Assembly: GCF_964355755.1 (NCBI RefSeq)
Contig: NC_092680.1
Coordinates: 7,725,001-7,789,000 of the forward strand
Direction of reading: 5' to 3'
DNA: 64,000 nucleotides
DNA from: Antedon mediterranea
Taxonomy: Eukaryota > Echinodermata > Crinoidea > Comatulida > Antedonidae
The position numbers and the translations under genes are program-made. Of the stretch, positions 1 through 12,457 are shown piece by piece. Position 1 is the stretch's first letter. Each line of letters opens with the position of its first letter. The notes under the pieces are model-generated. The model was not told the DNA's origin, did no database searches, and saw nothing but the letters and a program-made list of their open reading frames with translations.

Positions 1-1174
1 TAGTATGACGTCAGAACAACCAAATCCACATTAATGCTACTATTTTCCTGCATTTCTTGCATTTGATCTCTTATATAAAAAAGGTCAGTTAAAACTTGAA
101 ACAAAACTGAATCAACATATCTATTTCAACATAACAATACACTGTGGAATATCTTGGCATCCTAAATGCTAAATTCATTTTAAAAAGTTTGCTACTTGCA
201 AGTATCAAAAAACAAGTAGGCCTATAAACTTTAAACGCTTATGACAATACATTTAAATGCAAATTAATATGACGTGTACGAAATGTATAAGAGAATAGAA
301 TTCCCATTCAATCACCACAAATTGCATTCAGTTCAGTTGTTTTAAAATTGATTTTACATGTTTGTCTATTGCAATCATACTTGGTTCTGATCCAAAAGCA
401 TGATGTCATTTATTTCTCAATATTTTTGTTATTTTTAATTACTCTACCGTGTTTATTTTTATATAATTGTTTTAAATTTAAAGGTATATAGATTCGTATT
501 AGTTAAGTATAGTTTTATATATTTTGTCATTTTTAAGTGGGCCCCTGAATATCAGCTGGCCTGCGGGTTCAGCTGGAAGGGTTACCCTCTATAAAAATAA
601 AGTTTAAATAAAAAAAAATAAAAAAATGTATTCCGTTTATATTTCCCAGTTTAAATTTCAGTAAGCTATACAAATAACCTAATTGTACGCTAGTTACCTT
701 GTGAAGTTTTTCTTTAAAAGAATAAATGACAGCTGCTGAAGACGGTTATATATTGTAGGCAGTCGTAACACTATACCTGTCCAAGCTTCTTTCACATGAC
801 GCTTCATTGCGTATGATGCGCTCTCGGGTAACGCCCGTCACGCATTCCGTTTCGGAATGCATCGCTAATAGTTGTTGAGAACTGTGTGAAAATTCGATGT
901 TTTGTCAGTATTAATGCATCCGCATGATTCCCCGAGCATTCAAGCATTTTGAGTCTTAACTTACAGGTTTATATCGTGTTGTATCTGTTCTTTTATGCAA
1001 GTAAATATTTCTAGTTGGGTCTTATTTGTGTAGTCTAGTTAACCATCAACCGTGATGAAAAATGTTCAACATATAGAAAACAAGTTTACAAACTCACAGA
1101 AATGGCAGGAATAGGCCAATTTTTTTTAAAATGAGTTACATAGGTCTATATCAGCAAGTGTTATGTATAGCCTG

Positions 1175-1216
1175 TAGCCTAGCCTAGCCTAGCCTAGCCT
1201 AGCCTAGCCTAGCCTA
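1175..1216. repeat. (AGCCT)n microsatellite
   Basis: A pentanucleotide AGCCT is repeated about eight times, nearly perfectly, ending in AGCCTATGTAGG. It is simple sequence with no coding meaning. Confidence 0.9.
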
Positions 1217-1774
1217 TGTAGGATTATTACTGACTAACTTATGTGACGTAATCGTCCAGGCGATTAATTAGCATACTAAATCAGGGTATGTTATGAGCTG
1301 CAGAGTAACAAACAAACAACCCTAAATATATCAACAAGCAAATTATATTGGCCTATATAGGCCTACATAGCAACGATATGTCTTTAAAATGAGTTGCATG
1401 TATAATACCAGCAAGAAGTCGCGGGCAACCGCGAATTTGATTGAAATTAAATACTCAAGTTTACATAGTGAGAAGCAAACATTATCCGACATTCGATTGT
1501 TGAAGATTAATCGACTGAAACAAAGTATAGGATCGGTGGCATAAAAACGGTGAATGACGTCACAAATGAAACAATACTTATACCATTACCATTAATTAGT
1601 TTTTGCTGAGATCAAAAACAAATTTAATTAAAATAGCATTGTAAATACAGTATTACTTATATATGGTTAGCATATAGGCTTAATTCATTGAAAGAGTATC
1701 TTGTAATATCATATTGAACTATTTCAATATTTAATCGGATTGAAGACTCGTCTAGTGAAAAGCGACCTTAGAAG

Positions 1775-1828
1775 AGTGAAGAGCGACCGTAGAGTGAAGA
1801 GTGACCGTAGAGTGAAGAGTGACCGTAA
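1775..1828. repeat. 18-bp tandem repeat
   Basis: Three near-identical 18-bp units (GAGTGAAGAGTGACCGTA) sit directly before the 62-bp minisatellite. Because 18 is divisible by three they keep a short frame open that would encode a Val-Lys-Ser-Asp-Arg-Arg type repeat. This looks like a by-product of the array, not a gene. Confidence 0.8.
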
Positions 1829-1865
1829 ATGTAGTGCGTCATTTACGTCTCTGGAGAGGTTACTT

Positions 1866-2790
1866 TTTGGTGGATATGATTTTTCTCTCTATCTTCGTCT
1901 TGTATTCTGGAGATCAAATGTGTCAATTTTGGTGGATATGATTTTGCTCCCCGTCTTCCTCTTGTATTCTGTAGATCGATGTTGTCAATTTTGGTGGATA
2001 TGATTTTGCTCTCCATCTTCCTCTCAGGTATTCTGGAGATCGATGGTGTATATTGGGATATGATTTTGCTCTCCATCTTCCTCTGGTATTCTGGAGATCT
2101 TCCTCTTGTATTTTAGAGATCAAAGGTGTCAATTCTGGGTGGATATGATTTTGCTCTCCATCTTCCTCTTGTTTCCCAGAGATCAAAGGTGTCAATTTTG
2201 GTGGATATGATTTTGCTCTTCATCTTCCTCTTGTATTCTGGAGATCAGTGTCAATTTTGGGTGGATATGATTTTGCTCCCCGTCTTCTTCAGATTGTATT
2301 CTGTAGATCGATGGTGCAAATATTGGTGGATATGATTTTGCTCTAAATCTTCCTCTGGTATTCTGGAGATCTTCCTCTTGTATTTTAGAGATCAAAGGTG
2401 TCAATTTTGGGTGGATATGATTTTGCTCTCCATCTTCCTCTTGTTTCCCAGAGATCAAAAGTGTCAATTTTGGTGGATATGATTTTGCTCCACATCTTCC
2501 TCTTGTATTTTGGAGATCAAAGTAGCCAATTTTGGTGGATATGATTTTGCTCCCCATCTTCCTCTTGTATTTTGGACATAAAAGGTGCCAATTTTAGTGG
2601 ATACGATTTTGCTCTCCATCTTCCACTGGTATTCTGGAGATCGTCCTCTTGTATTTTAGAGATCAAAGGTGTTAATTTTGGTAGATATGATTTTGCTCCC
2701 CATCTTCCTCTTGTATTTTAGAGATACAAGGTGTACATTTTGGTGGATATGATTTTTCTCTCCATCTTCCTTTTCTAGAGATGTTGTGGG
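1866..2790. repeat. 62-bp minisatellite array, about 15 diverged copies
   Basis: The core GGTGGATATGATTTTGCTC recurs about every 62 bp, followed by CATCTTCCTCTTGTATT and GGAGATCAAAGGTGTCAA. Copies differ by substitutions and small deletions; some lack the middle block, so the spacing varies. Open frames on both strands across the array follow the repeat and have no recognised domain. The divergence suggests an older array than the 45-bp and 58-bp arrays in intron 1. Confidence 0.9.
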
Positions 2791-3735
2791 TATTACTTTT
2801 CTTGTAGTCTTTATGCCAAAAGATTCAACCTTGTTGAACACAAATGGAATCTATTTACCTTTCTCTTGAATGTCATATTTGTTGTTTTAAATTTAATTTA
2901 CGTAACATTTACAATGTTGTTTTTGCTTATTATCCCAACTTGGTGAACAATTCTTAAATTAGACACCGGCATGATTCACAATGGATATGTTGTTATATAT
3001 TTATCAAGTTCATAAAACTATTTTATTTTTTAACCCGTTTTGTGTTATTGTAAAAATGTCTTATCTGTATGCCAAGTGCTTAATGATTTTATTAAAGATG
3101 ACGTTTTTATAAATTTAATTGCAATGTATTTACGTAATAGCTGCTTTATGCGATATGAACACGAAGTCCAATGTAAGCGTGCCATTTTGTATTAATATTA
3201 TTAGATTCGAGAAACCGCAATTTTAACATAAAGATGCCAAATAGATTTTTTTGTGTTTAATTTGTATTGTATAATTGACTTTTATTATTATCATATGTAC
3301 TTGTATTAGGTCTACTTTGATTTGTTAGTTGCATTATAATTGCATCAAGGCCTATCGGCATGTAATTTAAACAACATGTCTCTTCAGAAAACATTACAAA
3401 ACGTAGTGTTATCTCAAATGTTTCTTAAAGTCATCTTGATTTCATAGTCAGAAACTGAAATTTATAATCATAATTGTCTTGTGTAAGAGCCGGCGTAATA
3501 CAATCGTACGTGATATTAAAAACGCACTTTTATTGATAGGACATAGTAAAGAGAGTGATGTACACTTAAATGTGAATTGTCAGAATACTATTATTCAATG
3601 ATATCCTTATACGTGTAAAGACATTACGGCGTCTTTATGAATGGACGGCATGAGAACTGCAACATGTCTGTAGACATACGTGCTCTATGTTTGCGCAAAG
3701 TTTGAGAGGATATATTTCAACCACGGCAACTAACA

Positions 3736-3916
3736 GGTCCAATTTCACAGACGAGCGGTAATACTAACAGTAAGCGGAAAACCGCGTAGCTTTTCCCACG
3801 TAGAATCTGAGCGGAAACCTCCCATTCGCGCTCCGCGTTTTGTGTAAATGGTCATAAGAAATACGGTAACATAGATTTTTTTTTTGCCCGTTACCACTCG
3901 TCTGTGTAAATTGGCC
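3736..3916. mobile_element. MITE family A, copy 1
   Basis: A short nonautonomous DNA element about 180 bp long with inverted ends. The left end contains CCAATTTCACAGACGAGCGG and the right end CACTCGTCTGTGTAAATTGG. The interior shares AGCGGAAACC, GCTCCGCGTTTTGTGTAAAT and GGTCATAAG with copies at 25347 and 47147. No coding capacity. The superfamily cannot be assigned because no target-site duplication is clear. Confidence 0.8.
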
Positions 3917-6900
3917 TCAAGATAAAGTATAACAAACGGTACAGATACCTGCCTATAATTTTACAGTTTTAGATAGTTTTTACCAGTTCTGTCGATAGAT
4001 ATTTGCTTGATGTATCTTATGCATTGTCGTGAAACCTAAGCGTTGTACATACCATGGAAGTATAACATATTATTTTCTTCCTTAATGCATAAAAAAAGGA
4101 TTATATTTACAATAGCATCGTTTAAAAAAAAAACACCAGGTATCGTTTTTTTCAATTCAATTCGACGAAAAAGTACAGTGCATCAAACAGATTTTGGAAA
4201 AGCAATTATGCACAAAGCGCTGCCTCTAATAAAAAAATAATTTCGATAATTAACATACATATTGAATTAGATAAATCCCTAACGTCACTGTGTGCATGTA
4301 CGAGAATATGTTATCACAACAGGTCACTAAAAGAAAATTATTGTTTTACGTTTTCAATTATAGAGGGCGTGGTTTACGTTTTGTAGGCTTAATGTTATCT
4401 TCATTTCTATTTAAAGATAACCGTTGTATCTAGGAGGAGGTAACGTACATACGAAAGGTGGGTATCAATATAGATAACATGTATTACCATACACCTACGT
4501 TTGAAACGTATAGGCTCATCCATAGAAAGATAATCAAATCGTTTATAACAGCTATTTTTCTGTAAATAAAGCATTTGTGGTAGAGATTTAAGACAGTGAG
4601 TTAGGCCTAAGGGTTATTATCTGAAGAAGACATTCGGTAGGCCTACTTTAAAAATAATTTCTAGTGACAAATTCTGCAAGGCATCCGTAGTGCACTAAGT
4701 GGCGAACTGTATTAAAATTGTGTACCTATAGGTGAGAAACCAAAGATTGTTGTAGGCTACTACTACACTCTAGTATAGTTATGAACTTATCTTTTTATAT
4801 ATTGTTTGTAATTCTTTGTCTTTGTTTTGTAAAAAAAATTAAATGTATAGGGCTGTTGTTTGATTTTGTTTTTATATGTCAAGAGCTCATAAAATCCAAT
4901 CAGTTCTGTCTCAAGAATAGTAATTATTAGTTAGTGATAACAATGTAAACTAAAATAAATACATGAATAATCTAATTTGTGTTAATTCCAGTTTCCAGTA
5001 AACTACTGGGTTATCTGTTATACCAGAATATAATCAGTTTATTTAAAGAATATCTCCATGTTTGAAATTTATATTATTTTCTATACAAAAATATAGGCCT
5101 AAACCTTTGCAACAACATCGGTAATAAATTCCATTATTTTTTGTCAGTGGTAAAACAGAACGAACATCGTGAAATAAGCCTATTACAAAAATGGTGCATG
5201 ACTTCTCTACCGCTGTCAAAAATTAAGTGGGGTTGTACCAATGTTGTTTATATTTGATAAACAATTTATACTCAGAGTTGCCCTTTAAATCCTAACCCCA
5301 GTTACAGAACTGAAAAGTTACACCATTTGAACTGTACTTTGATTTCTTTAAACTAGAACGGTTCATGTGTTTGCTCTTTAAATGAGAAAGTTAACGGATG
5401 TGCTGTTTTCAAAATGGTAAAATAATGCATAATCACAAACTCTGGTAGCTATATTCGTATTTAGGCCAAATGCGTTTGCGTTGGTGGTGTTGACGGATTC
5501 AGGGTATAGAGCGGTGCCGAAATAAGCATTAATTGATAATGTACGGCCGGTAGACTATAATTGTTATAATGTATGCAACGGTACCACTGATGATAATGTT
5601 GAGCACATTGAGTATGATTCATCCTTTCATGATTCATCGTTTGATTTAACTATGGACACACGCCTTGAAATAAGAACGGTAGAGTATGTTAGTATGGTTG
5701 GAGAAAATACATGTCGCTATTGAACTTCATGCATATATACACTGTTTATTCTTTCATACCATCGTTTTCTTTTTCCAGCACCACCATCGGGTTGTCTCAC
5801 CTGAATAGGGGTTAGCTGTAGTAGTGTTAACATTTTTTGGGGGGTGGGGGTTGTTACTTATTTACGAATACACTGATGTATAATTTATGTCAGTCCCTTC
5901 TTGAGGATACTGATACTCCATTCTGATCCAGAAATACACCGGCGCACAGTTTGTTCAGTGGCAGATAGTAGGCATACCACCACTTCTTTCATTTAAGGAC
6001 TTATAGGCCTACTATTTGTGGTTTCAGATGGAAATCCGCATCCCGATTTCATATAAATACCACTTTCCGGGTCAGGGAGAGAAACACAGAGAATGTTAAT
6101 TTCAATTTTCAGAATTATGAAAATATCAAGTAATCGTAATCGTTCAACAAAAAGGCTTGTTAAATAATTGAAATAGTCGTCTATTGGGGGCGGCAAAACC
6201 ATAACAGAACGTATGATGTGAAATTGAGCAGTCCTACTAAAATCTTGCATTGATCTGCTTACAAAGAGTTAAGTGGAAAACATCATCGGGTAATTATATA
6301 TGTTGATTTATTGTTGCTAATTCACAAATACTGATTAAATTAAGTCATGTGCATATACTCCTCTATTTAATTTATTTCATGAGTACCGTAGTAGAGTGTG
6401 TCCTCCTAGCTGGTAGTAAGCCGTTATTAATAATAATTCAGCCTCCATTGACTTTTTGAGGTCGGTCCTTACTGTAAAGTATATACAGATAATGGGGTGA
6501 CTTGTGGTACAGAATAGTGGTTCTTAAGAGGCGTAATTGTTGGAGTGTGGTAGAGACAAGTATCCCAGGAATCTTGTGAGCTGATGATATTCACTAACCT
6601 GACCAAAGATCGTGACATTATTTTGATTGTTGACTGCATCATTGTGTCTATGAAATTAACTGTGAAGGGTGGTACTTAGTCGAACGTCACCGTTCATAAA
6701 TTTACCATGAACAATTAGTTAGAATAAAACGCCCTTTTTAGTTATTTAAAATTTATGAACATATTCCGGTATCTATATTTCAACATTTAACATACAATAC
6801 AATTTAAGCCAAATAATAATCTATAGCAGCAAAATGCAAAGTTAAATTTACATCAATTTTTTATATTTTTTTTATTAAAAAAAATTAAATAAAAATTGTA

Positions 6901-8157
6901 ACAAAACTGTAAACTATCGCAACGAGCGTGGGAGGCAAAAATAAGCGTTTAGCAAGATAAAAACAAACCTGGGTGGAAAAGCAGACTAAAAGTGAGATAG
7001 AAGTGGGCTATTGTATATTAATAATGTATTATATATACGTTGATTAATATTTATTTATAAATTTACATTTGACATGAATGAGACATTCGTCCACACTTTG
7101 CGCAATTTGACATACGTAAAAAACAATCTGGGATGCGTTTCCTTATTTCTGGGGTCCTATCTACAGACCTTATCTCACGAGGACCCCATCAATAAGTGCA
7201 GTTCTATTAAAGTTAGAGTACTTAAACTATTACACTACAAAAATGAAAATCACACTGCAATAATAATTGTCTTGTATTTTCGTCATACCTAAATTTACAG
7301 AGCTAACGTTTAGTTCTCGTTGTCTTGTGAATTGTTTTGAATTCTTCGACTGTAATCATGCGTTATGATCATAATGCTAAATGTTAGTCTTTCTAAGTTG
7401 ACGCCATAGCATATTATCATTAGCTATATTTGGCATTATGTTTATCTGTCTCTCCATGCTTTCTTCTACTTGAATCATGTCGGCATGATTAAATCAAGTA
7501 TTTTCTAAGGCCCGAGACATTCATTTTCTTAATGATGATATTTTGGTGTTTATTCGAAATACATATTTCTAGTTTGTTTGTTTAGTTAAGTTATAGCTAA
7601 TTAGTTGTCGACGAGGCGATTGGGTCAAGGCCTCTATTTGATGGAAAAGATTGAAAAACAACTCTTTTAGAGTAAAAATTCATTTATGGAGTGAATAGTG
7701 ATCAGTGGTAACTTATTGAGGAGTGTGCTTAAGAACCACTTAATAAAATACTCAATCACTTTGTGTTAACACATTTTATTGATCATAGAGTGAAGTCTTC
7801 AAGCGATTAGATCATTTCAGACAATTTTTTTAACCACTCTTGAAGAGTGAAAACAGCGGGTGTAATTTTCAGGAGAGTAAGCCTACAAACAGGTGATATA
7901 ATAATGAGTAGGCCTATTTATAATAATGATTATACGCGATCAATATGGCGGCGATTACAACAAAGAATGAATAGGATCTTATCTGATAGGATGATGATGA
8001 TGTTTACAGTGGTGTTATTCCTTTTATCGAGAATTAATTTATTTAAAAAATTCCACAGTTTTAAAAACGAAAAAATATAACGTTGTATTTATTGCTCTTG
8101 AATATGTTATTAATCTAATAATTTATTTTTTATTTATCTAATTATTGTTTTTCACAG

Positions 8158-8301
8158 GTGCCTGACAAATATTTACTAGATTGAAGATACACAATACACC
8201 GGATCCAGATTTTTTACTATCTACTCTCAGATGATGACGATTACAGTAAAATCGTCATGCCGATCATCTAGTAAATTGCATCAATTGCGCTCACATTGTC
8301 G
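8158..8301 (+). other. Possible noncoding 5' exon of the SK channel gene
   Basis: A pyrimidine-rich acceptor (TTGTTTTTCACAG, AG at 8156-8157) and a consensus donor (GTGAGT from 8302) bound 144 nt with stops in all three forward frames, so it would be untranslated. An acceptor-like TTTTCAG at about 8463-8469 could join it to the exon carrying the ATG at 8721. This rests only on splice-site appearance; either signal could be chance. Confidence 0.22.
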
Positions 8302-8720
8302 GTGAGTCTTTATGTACACATTTTGCAAAACATGACCTTTCAACGAGATTTTAAATCCCCTATGATTGCCGCAAAATAAATAAGATGGCCATTGATAATG
8401 GATAGATATTGTTACTACTAAGTTAAAGATTTCATCAGTTGCAAACATCAAATACATTGGATTTTCAGTAGCGTACGTCTTATCGGTTTCTGTTGATTTT
8501 ATTTTAATTTAATTTTGTTTGACTTTTGAATATACGTTGGCAGATTGATACTGGAAATTACTGTACTGGAATAATATGCGACGGAAAAGGTGACTATTGC
8601 AAACAGATCCGCATACTATTTTGTCGAAATTCTGTGATGTATTTATTTTACGTGTCGGAATGAAGTGATCTATGTAGGCCTACACTATTTTTATAAAAGA
8701 AATGCATATAAAACAACCAA

Positions 8721-9518
8721 ATGAAAAATCGAAACACAAAAGGAGATAAACTTCGAAGTCAGAAAATGTCTGTACTGCATGTCAGTCCTGCGCGTCAAAG
8801 TGCGAGAATTGACTCGAGAGAAAATATCCGCAGAAAAAGCGGAGACACTGCGCCCTCTACTGACGTTAAAAACTCAATTGGAAACGCTGGTATGGAATCC
8901 AGAATGAAATTATCGTTCGAGCAGCAGCAGCAACACAATCGTAGGCAGACGAGAGCGACTACGCACAATCTGCCAGAACCGCCGCAACCGGAGAATATTG
9001 CCCTTCTCCCCCAATGTACATGTCGGCCCTATACAACGACGGAGGCACCGCAGATAGCGGACTCTGATCCTGTTACAGTCGCCGTGGCTCCCCGATCGGG
9101 CAACGAGAGAATCGTTGGGGAAAATAGTAAACACTCACATGGAAATTCTAAGCGCCCAACATCGTCGAACGTCAATGAAAGCAGTTCAGCAAACAATAAC
9201 GCCTTTATAGAAATAGCCAGGAACACGGCAGTCATCAACGGGACTTTGCCCCGATTTCGGCACCTTCGCAACCCATCGATCGCTTCTGAAATGAAGGAGA
9301 ATGGTTCGAAGGATGCCAATTCTAAAAAGGACTACAGGCCGTTCGCTGCTAATCGGCAAAAGAACCACCATAATAACTCAACTAGTTATCGTTTAGGAAT
9401 CCGAAAGAGTATATTCGAAAAGCGGAAACGTCTAAGTGATTATGCATTGATTGTTGGTATGTTTGGAATAGTAGTTATGATAATTGAAACAGAGTTATCA
9501 TGGTTCGTATACAGTAAG
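8721..9518 (+). CDS. KCNN: SK channel exon 1: N-terminal cytoplasmic region and S1
   Basis: Encodes residues 1-266, ending in phase 0 at AAG before the donor GTAAGA. Residues 1-227 are low-complexity, rich in Arg, Ser and Asn, with a short Gln run near residue 70, and have no recognisable domain, as is common for SK N-termini. From about residue 228 ([16 protein letters not shown], then [14 protein letters not shown]) the sequence closely matches the SK1-3 consensus before and through S1, roughly residues 241-259. The ATG at 8721 has an in-frame TAA at 8709 upstream. Its context is weak (C at -3), and a second ATG at codon 16 has A at -3, so the true start may be residue 16 or lie in an upstream exon. 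Confidence 0.93.
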
Positions 9519-10972
9519 GTAAGAAATATTCATATTTTTTCAACATTTTTTTATATTACTTATTCATCAATATTCTGTTAATCATGTCACCCCTTTTCTC
9601 ATATCAGTATCGATTTGCTATATGTCTTTGTGTATAATATTCGACGTATTAGTTAGCGAAATATCACGAGTCCCGTGAGAGGATTATTTCTACGCTGTAT
9701 CGTCGTAAATAATCTCGCAGACTATCGGAGAAATCTTACGATGTCAGACTTATAAATTATAATTAAAACCTTGTTATTTCATAATTCAAAGCACTTATAT
9801 TTTGAAATTTATTCCGTAGAATGACATTTTCACCAGGTAGTAGTAATAAGCCATTGCTTTTATGTTGTAAACGAACAATAGCCGCCGATGGCAGTTACAA
9901 TGTAATCAGCACGCTCTCGTATAATTGCTTATTATTTTGATAAGCTGGGATTCTTCTACAATGCACGACCTCAAAATATTCACAGCTAAATGGTAATAAT
10001 ACATCTCATACATATGTTATATTTCTGTACATAGACGCTGTTAATGTTAATATGCTGCTGCACACATTATGACGTAGTAGATATAACGAGGGGCCTTTAA
10101 TTTCAAGTGTTGAACATTTCTCGCTTCTTTTTATACATGAGCTTGTGGCGTTGAAAGGCCTCCCATTATACATTCGCCTACTTTGTTGTTGACTAGCTTT
10201 TTTCTCCTCGACGAGCGGTCTTTCCGTTTCCATTATTTATGCGGCTTCATTAGGCAATGCGGAAAAAGCATATTGCGGCAATAGAATAACTAGTCTTGTA
10301 ATAAATCGTTAATATCTAACCAGAGAGCTTTTATACCATCATATTTTATACAACCGTTACTATGTCTATATCTAGCTGTCAAGTGGCAACAAGTTCTCTT
10401 AATAAAAATAGAATTAAATGAGGAATATAATTATAATTTACTATAAATAATAATTAGTATTTATATTAATTAGGATAAATAATAAATACTGTACTAATAA
10501 TAATAGCAACTTTATTTACACAACAAATACTCGAATATTGTACCGTACTTTTTATAAATTGAAAAAAGGTTATTATAATAACGCGTGGGGACTAATTATA
10601 ATAATTTGATTTGAAATTTTGAGAGGATTGCCTTACAAATGATGTACTTATAGTTTATTTCTATTTTATAGGTAGTGATAACTTAAATAGAGATTTGTAT
10701 GAAATTTTGCTGTATGCAATTATACGCGGTCTGAAGGTTATTTACATAAAGCCCAGCTCTTTACATACGCTAATATATGCTGATTTATTGTTTCTACATC
10801 TAATTCGATTCTTGATTGGCATACAACAACCGTATAATCGTCCATGCATCAGATCATGATAATGCATATTCGATGATAATATTATACACGGACGGTCGTT
10901 TACTATATTCCTATTCAGCCGTGTGTCCGCCAATCTTTCGCCCGCGTTTCGTCATGCTTACCGGTTGCGCTA

Positions 10973-11153
10973 AAGCTTGGTTCCCACTAGAACGTAACGC
11001 AAGGACGTAAACGCAACGCAAGCGTTTTAACCAATGACAAGCGAAATTATAGACAGTTAGCAATCACAAGCGAATAAGCCATCGCTTGTGATTGGTCAAT
11101 TCACTTGCGTTGCGTTACGTCCTTGTGTTGCGTCGCTAGTGGGAACCACGCTT
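10973..11153. mobile_element. MITE family B, copy 1
   Basis: About 181 bp with inverted ends: AAGCTTGGTTCCCACTAG at left and CTAGTGGGAACCACGCTT at right, each flanked by TA. The interior is also partly palindromic (TTGCGTTGCGTTACGTCC on the right mirrors the left arm; CACAAGCG and CGCTTGTG near the centre). A TA duplication is typical of Tc1/mariner-type elements, so it is probably a nonautonomous relative. A second copy lies at 56955. Confidence 0.8.
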
Positions 11154-11219
11154 TAACGTAACGTATACGTCTGCGTTTTGTATCTCGCTCTCTTGCTCGT
11201 TGTACATGGTAGACCCCCT

Positions 11220-11234
11220 GGGGGGGGGGGGGGG
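11220..11234. repeat. G homopolymer tract
   Basis: An uninterrupted run of about 14 G followed by CGG. Similar G or C runs occur at 20850-20864, 32411-32426, 48641-48654 and 49345-49357. Such tracts are prone to length error in sequencing. Confidence 0.8.
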
Positions 11235-12457
11235 CGGAGAGGGCTTCTCTTGGTGGGAAGCACTTCATTTCACTATATTAGTCCCACCACTGTCGTACGT
11301 CTCTTCTGTTGCTCCTCCTTTAAACTTTAAACTCATCCTAATCTATATCATGTATGGAGCTTTCAAGTTAAGACGACTTAGGGTCAGAATATTGTTGTGT
11401 GACTAGTCATTGTGAGCCTATAAACCACCAAAACTGCTTCGAGAGTAATCGGGCGAGGAAACACGTCCCATTGCCCCGTATACGTTAAATGGGAACTAGT
11501 TCATATGTCCTGGTCTTTGAAGATCGAAAGCTACATAGTGCCCCTACGCTATCGGCGTCAAACAAAGTTTTAATATCTGTTTCTATTGTTGAAAAAGAAA
11601 AAGTAAAACATGTTTATAGCACAGCTTATGGAGACCTACCATACTTTCTCTGACTACCTTACTAAAAGCTAGTGTACTTTCCTGATTATTCGTGTAAGTG
11701 AACACTGTACGTGATTATGAAATGTCGAATATGCATTCGCGTCTACGTATGTGACGTATACGTGTCATTTCGTTACAATAAACTATTCTAGCTGCGCTCG
11801 GCGTAAATGACATATTCATAATGGGAAGTTCTCATCTTACATTTTTCATCTTACCTTGTTGTTCAGATCAAATAAGGTGTTAATCTATATTCGTCAATTG
11901 CACTATAGCGTTAATAGCTTTCATTATTTCAATCTCGTATTACGTCGTTATACCCGTCCGGATAACAAAAAGAAGATAACCAGGTATTAAGACTATTGCT
12001 GTATAATGTACAGAACTGTAGTTAACTTAACGATCAACTTTTGTTAACTACTTTGTATTGCCTTTTTAGTATTTCACCGCTGGGTATACGGTAATATTTG
12101 GCCTATAAATAACCGCTTCAAATGACAGTTTCTCATTAAATACATGTTTTATACGTAATATATTCCGCGTCGAGTCGAATGAAGGGGATGTTATATAGAA
12201 AGCAGGAGATTATTCTATTATACTGAATCATTGAGGCCTTTTCATGACATCTCAGATTATCACTGACAAATAGAGATAACAGTGGCAAATCAATCATATA
12301 ATCTTAAAGAAAAAGGTGCAGTATATAAAGCAATTTATGTTTACCTACTGTTACCCATTGTAACTCATTTTAACGGCATAATGCCACGACGTACATTTAA
12401 TGTCGGATTGAAAGATATATACCGACAAATCACATTAATTGTACCGTAAATTGAAGT

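Larger units (their letters stand above)
1..8720. other. Upstream region without recognised coding gene
   Basis: I see no conserved protein-coding exon here on either strand. Short open frames near 1740-2840 lie inside a minisatellite and the others show no family resemblance. The region contains an AGCCT tract, an 18-bp and a 62-bp tandem array, one MITE and a possible noncoding exon just before the channel gene, each listed separately. It probably includes the promoter or part of a 5' intron of the SK gene, but no core promoter element can be assigned from sequence alone. Confidence 0.6.

Noticed and set aside
1740-2841. Open frames on both strands with EEDGEQNHIHP-type repeats
   Set aside because: Explained by the 62-bp minisatellite; interrupted and in different phases between copies.
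7148-7186. GGGGTCCT...AGGACCCC hairpin
   Set aside because: Short stem with a loop over 20 nt, single occurrence, no associated element; likely chance.
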